Positions 6,440-9,829 of a stretch of DNA of 9,829 bases are shown here, in pieces (position 1 is the stretch's first letter; each line of letters starts with the position of its first letter). The translations under genes were made by a program, and so were the position numbers. Source of the DNA: an uncultured Rhodobacterales bacterium (GTDB lineage: Bacteria; Pseudomonadota; Alphaproteobacteria; Rhodobacterales; Rhodobacteraceae). The stretch spans positions 1 to 9,829 of the forward strand of contig CALCGO010000062.1 in the NCBI GenBank assembly GCA_937901055.1, read 5' to 3'. The notes under the pieces were generated by a model. That model saw only the letters and a list, made by a program, of their open reading frames with translations. It was not told the DNA's origin and did no database searches.

Positions 6440-8399
6440 GCATGGCTCCTTCATGTGGAAGCGTTAAGGTCGCCCGGGTACCCACGTCCGCACGCGCACC
6501 CAAAGATAGTGTGCCGTTCATTCCGGTGATGATGTTGAACGAGATCGACAGGCCAAGCCCCAAACCGCGGCCCGGATCCTTGGTGGTCACAAAAGGATCA
6601 AACGCGCGTTCAGGCGCAAGATCGCCCAGCCCAATACCAGTATCGACCACCGAGAATGCCAGCATGCCCTTTTTTCCCTGTTCCTTGCGGATCGTGATCG
6701 TGCCCGCCATTTCGGTTGCTGCAATCGCATCACAGGAATTGGAGAGGAGGTTCACCAGAACCTGCTCAATCAGGATCGCGTCCCCGACCACAACAGCGTC
6801 TTCCAACTCGGGGTCAATCACGACCGTGATCTGGTGATCCGCTATCTGTGCGTGCAGAAGCTCTTGCGCGCTTTGTAGCGTCCGGACCAGGGGAACCGCT
6901 TCGCGCAGATATTCGGACCGCCGCGCAAATTTTCGAAGGTGAGAGATGATCCGCTCCATGCGCGTCACCAAATCGTCAATCTTTCCGATTTGCATCGTTT
7001 GGCGCCCGCTGTCGCCCTTAGCAGAGGCCGTTTGCAGCAGGCGCAGGCGATGCCGGATGGCCCCAAGCGGCTGGTTCAACTCGTGCCCAATTCCGGCGGA
7101 CAGGTTGCCAAGCGCCGCCATCTTGCCGACCTGAACCAGTTCGTTCTGGGTTTGCCGCAAGTCTCGGATCGCCTGATCCCGCTCAATCACCGAGTTCTTA
7201 AACGCCGTGACCGCAGATGCCAGTTGGGCAATCTCGTCGTTTCGAACCGGCAGGCCATCGAGTTTCGGTCGCCCGCCCTCGGCAATCTGGCGCATGGCGC
7301 TGGTCAGGCTTTCCATTGGTCGGATGATCGACGGGCGGATATAGGAAAACAAGATCGCCAACCCACCGGTGGCTGCCAGAATTGTCATGCCCAGCAGCAG
7401 CCGCATAGTGACCGCTGCACTCCGTGAAAACCCGTCGCTGATCGACAGGATCTCGGTTCGCTGAGCTTCGGCCTGCGTCAGCAATTGCCCCTGCATACGG
7501 GTCAATAATGTCAGCACCGTTTCAATCTGTGTACCAAGGTTTTTCCGGGCTTCATGCCAGCTTTTCCGATCCTGCACCACGCCGCTTGGATGGGTTGTCA
7601 TTCGCGCCAGGGTCTCAGACGCCTGGCGCAAAAACAGGTACTCCGCCTTGGCAGGCAGTTCTTCGATGCTTGCATTCACGCGCGCCAGAGCATCGGCTAC
7701 AAGGTTTTCAAACTGTTGAAGCTGGGCGATCGACTGGCTGTTCGATATCTGAATGGCAAGAGTGGTCGCGGTTGCCGTATCATTGCCGATATTTGAGAAC
7801 GTCGTCTGCAATCGAAGCTCCTCGGCCAGAGTACTGGCCATGTCGCGCCGAATTTCGGGCCTGGTTTCGTCGATCATCTGGCGGGTGAGCACTTCAATAT
7901 TGAATGCGAAATCCGCCATGACAGCGGCGGTTTCATCTTGCACGTCGGCGTTCAGCCAACGCAGTTGGTCAATCATTTCAAGCAGACGCATATCCAGCTG
8001 TTCGACCTGGTCGACGCTGCGGATCACAAGAGCCAACTGATGTTGCAGCGCTTCGGCATCTTGGCGGGTGATCGCGGAATCGAACCCCTCGCTTACAAAT
8101 TCGCCCAACTCGGCAACGGACGCCTTGAGCATGGTCTCCAATGCCTCAGATGCTTCGGCATTGTCAGACAATATGCGATTGCTCAGCATCGCCAGATCGG
8201 CGGTTTTGGCCGACAGGCGCGTCGTTTGGGCCAAGTTCGGTACCTGGGTCGCACTCAGGCCCGTTATCACTTCCCGCGCACTGCTCAACCAATAGAACGC
8301 TGCCCCCAAAACGATCCACGTGAGCAGGATCGCCACCAGCACCATCAAGAACAGACGCGTCCAAATACGGGGCGCGATATGATCCCACAGCCGCTTCAC
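6429..8399 (-). CDS. pgtB: PgtB-like membrane sensor histidine kinase
   Basis: A 656-residue inner-membrane kinase that should pass a periplasmic ligand signal to the response regulator encoded downstream. Membrane segments lie near residues 14-38 and 331-354, bounding a largely helical periplasmic domain of about 290 residues suited to docking a binding protein. A HAMP-like linker follows (about 355-408), then the H-box SAGIGHELNQP with His439, N-box NLLSNSCDA (550-558), G1 DTGIG (586-590), an F-box-like FDPFVTTK and G2 GRGLGLGLS. The DctB/NtrB-type H-box agrees with an NtrC-type partner. The length is close to Salmonella PgtB (about 668 aa as I recall). The start is GTG at 8399, overlapping the previous stop as GTGA; only a weak CAGG lies upstream, so translation is probably coupled. 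I see no missing catalytic residue. Confidence 0.9.
   Translation of the reverse strand: MKRLWDHIAPRIWTRLFLMVLVAILLTWIVLGAAFYWLSSAREVITGLSATQVPNLAQTTRLSAKTADLAMLSNRILSDNAEASEALETMLKASVAELGEFVSEGFDSAITRQDAEALQHQLALVIRSVDQVEQLDMRLLEMIDQLRWLNADVQDETAAVMADFAFNIEVLTRQMIDETRPEIRRDMASTLAEELRLQTTFSNIGNDTATATTLAIQISNSQSIAQLQQFENLVADALARVNASIEELPAKAEYLFLRQASETLARMTTHPSGVVQDRKSWHEARKNLGTQIETVLTLLTRMQGQLLTQAEAQRTEILSISDGFSRSAAVTMRLLLGMTILAATGGLAILFSYIRPSIIRPMESLTSAMRQIAEGGRPKLDGLPVRNDEIAQLASAVTAFKNSVIERDQAIRDLRQTQNELVQVGKMAALGNLSAGIGHELNQPLGAIRHRLRLLQTASAKGDSGRQTMQIGKIDDLVTRMERIISHLRKFARRSEYLREAVPLVRTLQSAQELLHAQIADHQITVVIDPELEDAVVVGDAILIEQVLVNLLSNSCDAIAATEMAGTITIRKEQGKKGMLAFSVVDTGIGLGDLAPERAFDPFVTTKDPGRGLGLGLSISFNIITGMNGTLSLGARADVGTRATLTLPHEGAMHET
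6446..6451 (-). promoter_or_regulatory. Ribosome binding site that fixes the response-regulator start
   Basis: Minus-strand AAGGAG sits inside the end of the kinase gene, 6 nt before the ATG at 6439. It lies immediately after the alternative ATG at 6454, so it can serve only the downstream start. This favours the 418-residue form of the regulator. Confidence 0.75.
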
Positions 8400-9637
8400 T
8401 CGGATGCCTGCTGTTCCAATCGCAGCAACGCGTGGTCTGCCAAAATGATCTGTTCAGACACGCGCGCACGCCAAATCTGCACCAGACCTCTTGCCAGTGT
8501 GCTGGCTCCAGTCTGCGTCGAGAACTGGTCCTCGGCTTGCTGCAGACTGGCCATCAATGCCTCGTCCTCGGTCACAGGGACCGTGGTCAGAAGCAAATGG
8601 GCCGCGGACAGATCCCTGGACGGCACCTTGCTGGCCAGCGCGTGATACCGCCGCCACAAATTGCGCCGTTCAACAAGGGGGTCAGTGATCATGATGTCAA
8701 ACAGGGTATTCACCGCCCAGTAGCGGTTTGATGATTGCCGGGCGTTGTAATCGAGCCAAGACAGCTTTAGCGCCTCGATAACCTCGCTTGGCAAATGCGC
8801 TTCCATTTCTGCCCGTACATCGGCGTCGAAGGGGATGCGCGAGATCTCCGGCGCAAGCAACGCGAGCTGCCCGTCCCGAGACAGGATCATACGCACGAAA
8901 TCACATGCCTTGTCCGGTGCTTTCCCACCTCGCAGAATGCCCACGCGCGCAGCGGCCAGAACGATTGGGCGGCCATATCGAAAATCCAGAACGTCCGCCT
9001 CGGACTGGGACAGAAAGTCGATCGTCAGCCCGATCTGGAAGCGCTCGTTTATCAGCCCGTCCGGCACACCGTAGCTGCGCGCGGTCAAGGTGGACAGGTT
9101 GCCTGACAGCTCCAAGAGAAAGCGCCAACCGTCCTCCCACCCGCGCACCAGCAGAATTTGTTCAACTAGCATATGCGTTGAACCGGATCGCGCCGGACGC
9201 GCCATGGCAATCTTATCTCGATAGAGAGGACGTAACAGATCGTTCCAATTTGCCGGCATGAACAGAGTGCTGGTCGCACGCCGTGCCCAACCGACCGAGG
9301 ACAATGCGAATGGTGCCACCGACTGAGGACCGGACGCGCCGCATACATCAATCTTGGCAAGAGCACCGTTGCGCTGCAAAAGCTCGAACGCTTCAGGTGA
9401 CGACGACCAAAAAACGTCAAAGCCGCGGCTGTTGCCACGCAGGATGTCGTCAATTGCTGCCACCGTGTTTTTGTTCAGAACGCGGATTTCGGTCTCGGGT
9501 TCACGTGCCTGCCACATTGCAGTGTAAGCGGATGAGAAATCCGGCGGAAAGGAAGTCAATACCCTCAGTTCCTGTGCAGACCCGTAGTTCGGCAACAGAA
9601 GAATGTACAGAGATATGGCGGCGCGCAGGATATGCAT
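8396..9637 (-). CDS. pgtC: PgtC-like periplasmic sensory binding protein
   Basis: A 413-residue exported binding-protein homologue, most likely the ligand co-receptor of the kinase encoded immediately downstream rather than the transport receptor. Residues 1-21 form a signal peptide (hydrophobic core ISLYILLL, probable cleavage after GSA). It is a clear paralogue of the transporter's binding protein at 3726-5048: RVLTSFPPDF, DVFWSSSPEAFELL (74-87), ARSGSTH (149-155), RSYGVPDG (187-194), IDFL (206-209) and RYWAVNTLFDIMIT (305-318) all have counterparts there. In the block from about residue 148 to 209, some 30 of 62 positions match by hand. It lacks a stretch of about 20 residues that the paralogue has near 115-140. 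First gene of the sensor operon, with a 4-nt overlap into the kinase gene. There is no normal ribosome binding site; GGGGG directly abuts the ATG. Confidence 0.85.
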   Translation of the reverse strand: MHILRAAISLYILLLPNYGSAQELRVLTSFPPDFSSAYTAMWQAREPETEIRVLNKNTVAAIDDILRGNSRGFDVFWSSSPEAFELLQRNGALAKIDVCGASGPQSVAPFALSSVGWARRATSTLFMPANWNDLLRPLYRDKIAMARPARSGSTHMLVEQILLVRGWEDGWRFLLELSGNLSTLTARSYGVPDGLINERFQIGLTIDFLSQSEADVLDFRYGRPIVLAAARVGILRGGKAPDKACDFVRMILSRDGQLALLAPEISRIPFDADVRAEMEAHLPSEVIEALKLSWLDYNARQSSNRYWAVNTLFDIMITDPLVERRNLWRRYHALASKVPSRDLSAAHLLLTTVPVTEDEALMASLQQAEDQFSTQTGASTLARGLVQIWRARVSEQIILADHALLRLEQQASE

Positions 9638-9681
9638 CCCCCGATAATACGATCTTTCGTTGGAAAGGCAGCCCCCGATAA
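9634..9681. repeat. 14-bp direct repeat GCA-N-CCCCCGATAA at the sensor-operon start
   Basis: Two copies, at 9634-9647 and 9668-9681, differ only at the fourth base and are offset by 34 bp, about three helical turns. On the minus strand each reads TTATCGGGGG-N-TGC. The downstream copy covers the ATG of the sensory binding-protein gene. Between them is a small inverted repeat, CTTTC-GTTG-GAAAG (9654-9667). The spacing and position suggest a protein-binding or translational control site, but chance duplication cannot be excluded. Confidence 0.45.
9643..9648 (-). promoter_or_regulatory. Possible -10 hexamer TATTAT just before the sensory-protein start
   Basis: Minus-strand TATTAT (one mismatch from TATAAT) lies six bases before the ATG at 9637. 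No -35 consensus sits 17 nt upstream (GCTGCC there), as expected if an activator is needed. Transcription would begin at or next to the ATG, giving a nearly leaderless mRNA, which would explain the missing ribosome binding site. Confidence 0.3.
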
Positions 9682-9687
9682 GGCTAC

Positions 9688-9724
9688 CCCAGTCAACGTG
9701 TCAATATTGACACATGCGACTGGG
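9688..9724. promoter_or_regulatory. Nested palindrome ahead of the sensor operon, with core GTGTCAATATTGACAC
   Basis: The 16-bp core at 9698-9713 is a perfect palindrome with the 6-4-6 layout GTGTCA-ATAT-TGACAC, matching the two sites ahead of the transport operon. It is enclosed by a second, nearly concentric pair of perfect 7-bp arms, CCCAGTC (9688-9694) and GACTGGG (9718-9724). The core centre is about 68 bp upstream of the sensory-protein ATG. It also contains TTGACA on both strands, so it could double as a -35 element. The rest of the right edge (9725-9829) shows no recognisable gene. Confidence 0.65.
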
Positions 9725-9829
9725 CGAGGGCGAACAACTGTGAGAAGCGGTGCTGTCAGACGAATGAGAACTCACATCAGATTGCTGGCGCAGCCTGAAT
9801 CTATGCGCTCAATAGTTGGCGCCACTCAG

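Noticed and set aside
5726..6529. Long plus-strand open frame of 267 codons opposite the regulator and kinase genes
   Set aside because: It is antisense to two convincingly conserved coding regions with intact domain motifs and shows no domain of its own; it is a GC-driven shadow frame.
7938..8645. Plus-strand open frame of 235 codons opposite the kinase and sensory-protein genes
   Set aside because: Composition is rich in Arg, Gln and His with no recognisable motif, and the opposite strand encodes well-supported proteins.
9739..9776. TGTGAG (9739-9744) and CTCACA (9771-9776) as a regulator site
   Set aside because: Arms of 6 bp separated by 26 nt do not form a normal operator or hairpin; likely chance.
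9740..9829. Plus-strand frame from GTG 9740 or ATG 9764, open to the window edge, as a possible divergent gene
   Set aside because: Only 22 to 30 codons are visible, the ribosome site is weak and the peptide matches nothing I recognise. An open stretch this short is expected by chance. Sequence beyond 9829 would decide it.
9803..9829. Possible C-terminal tail of another minus-strand gene entering from the right
   Set aside because: Two minus frames give only six to eight codons before a stop, with no recognisable motif.

Overview
The window looks like the chromosome of a marine-type alphaproteobacterium of the Rhodobacteraceae (Roseobacter) kind. This is inferred from the moderately high GC, the codon choice and the protein style; there is no rRNA or other taxonomic marker. 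All seven convincing genes lie on the minus strand and are tightly packed, so the region is best read from right to left.

Right half (9637 down to 5183): a three-gene regulatory operon with overlapping genes. It encodes an exported solute-binding-type protein, a membrane sensor histidine kinase with a large periplasmic domain, and an NtrC-type response regulator. Gene order, lengths (413, 656 and about 418 aa) and the C-terminal helix-turn-helix of the regulator match the Salmonella PgtC-PgtB-PgtA phosphoglycerate-sensing system as I remember it. In Salmonella that system controls the MFS carrier PgtP.

Left half (5048 down to 183): a four-gene transport operon. It encodes a periplasmic binding protein, a fused two-domain inner-membrane permease, an ABC ATPase with a TOBE region, and a cytoplasmic histidine phosphatase of the phosphoglycerate-mutase/phosphatase superfamily. 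The layout resembles iron(III) and hexose-phosphate (AfuABC) importers. Here a Pgt-like sensing module sits beside an ABC importer instead of an MFS carrier.

Proposed working model (inference): a phosphorylated small molecule, such as a sugar phosphate or phosphoglycerate, is bound by the sensory binding protein, which signals through the kinase to the regulator. The regulator switches on the importer, and the phosphatase acts on the ester once it is inside. Three observations support this. The two binding proteins are paralogues. The same 6-4-6 palindrome, GNGTCA-N4-TGACNC, occurs twice ahead of the transport operon and once ahead of the sensor operon. The regulator has lost the GAFTGA loop, the Walker B acids and the arginine fingers, so it probably works as a sigma-70-type activator, which fits the lack of any sigma-54 promoter.

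Non-coding parts are small. The left edge (1-182) holds a GC-rich hairpin with a T-run. A strong hairpin lies between the binding-protein and permease genes. The right edge (9638-9829) holds a nested palindrome and a 14-bp direct repeat. No tRNA, rRNA, CRISPR array, insertion sequence or phage gene was seen.
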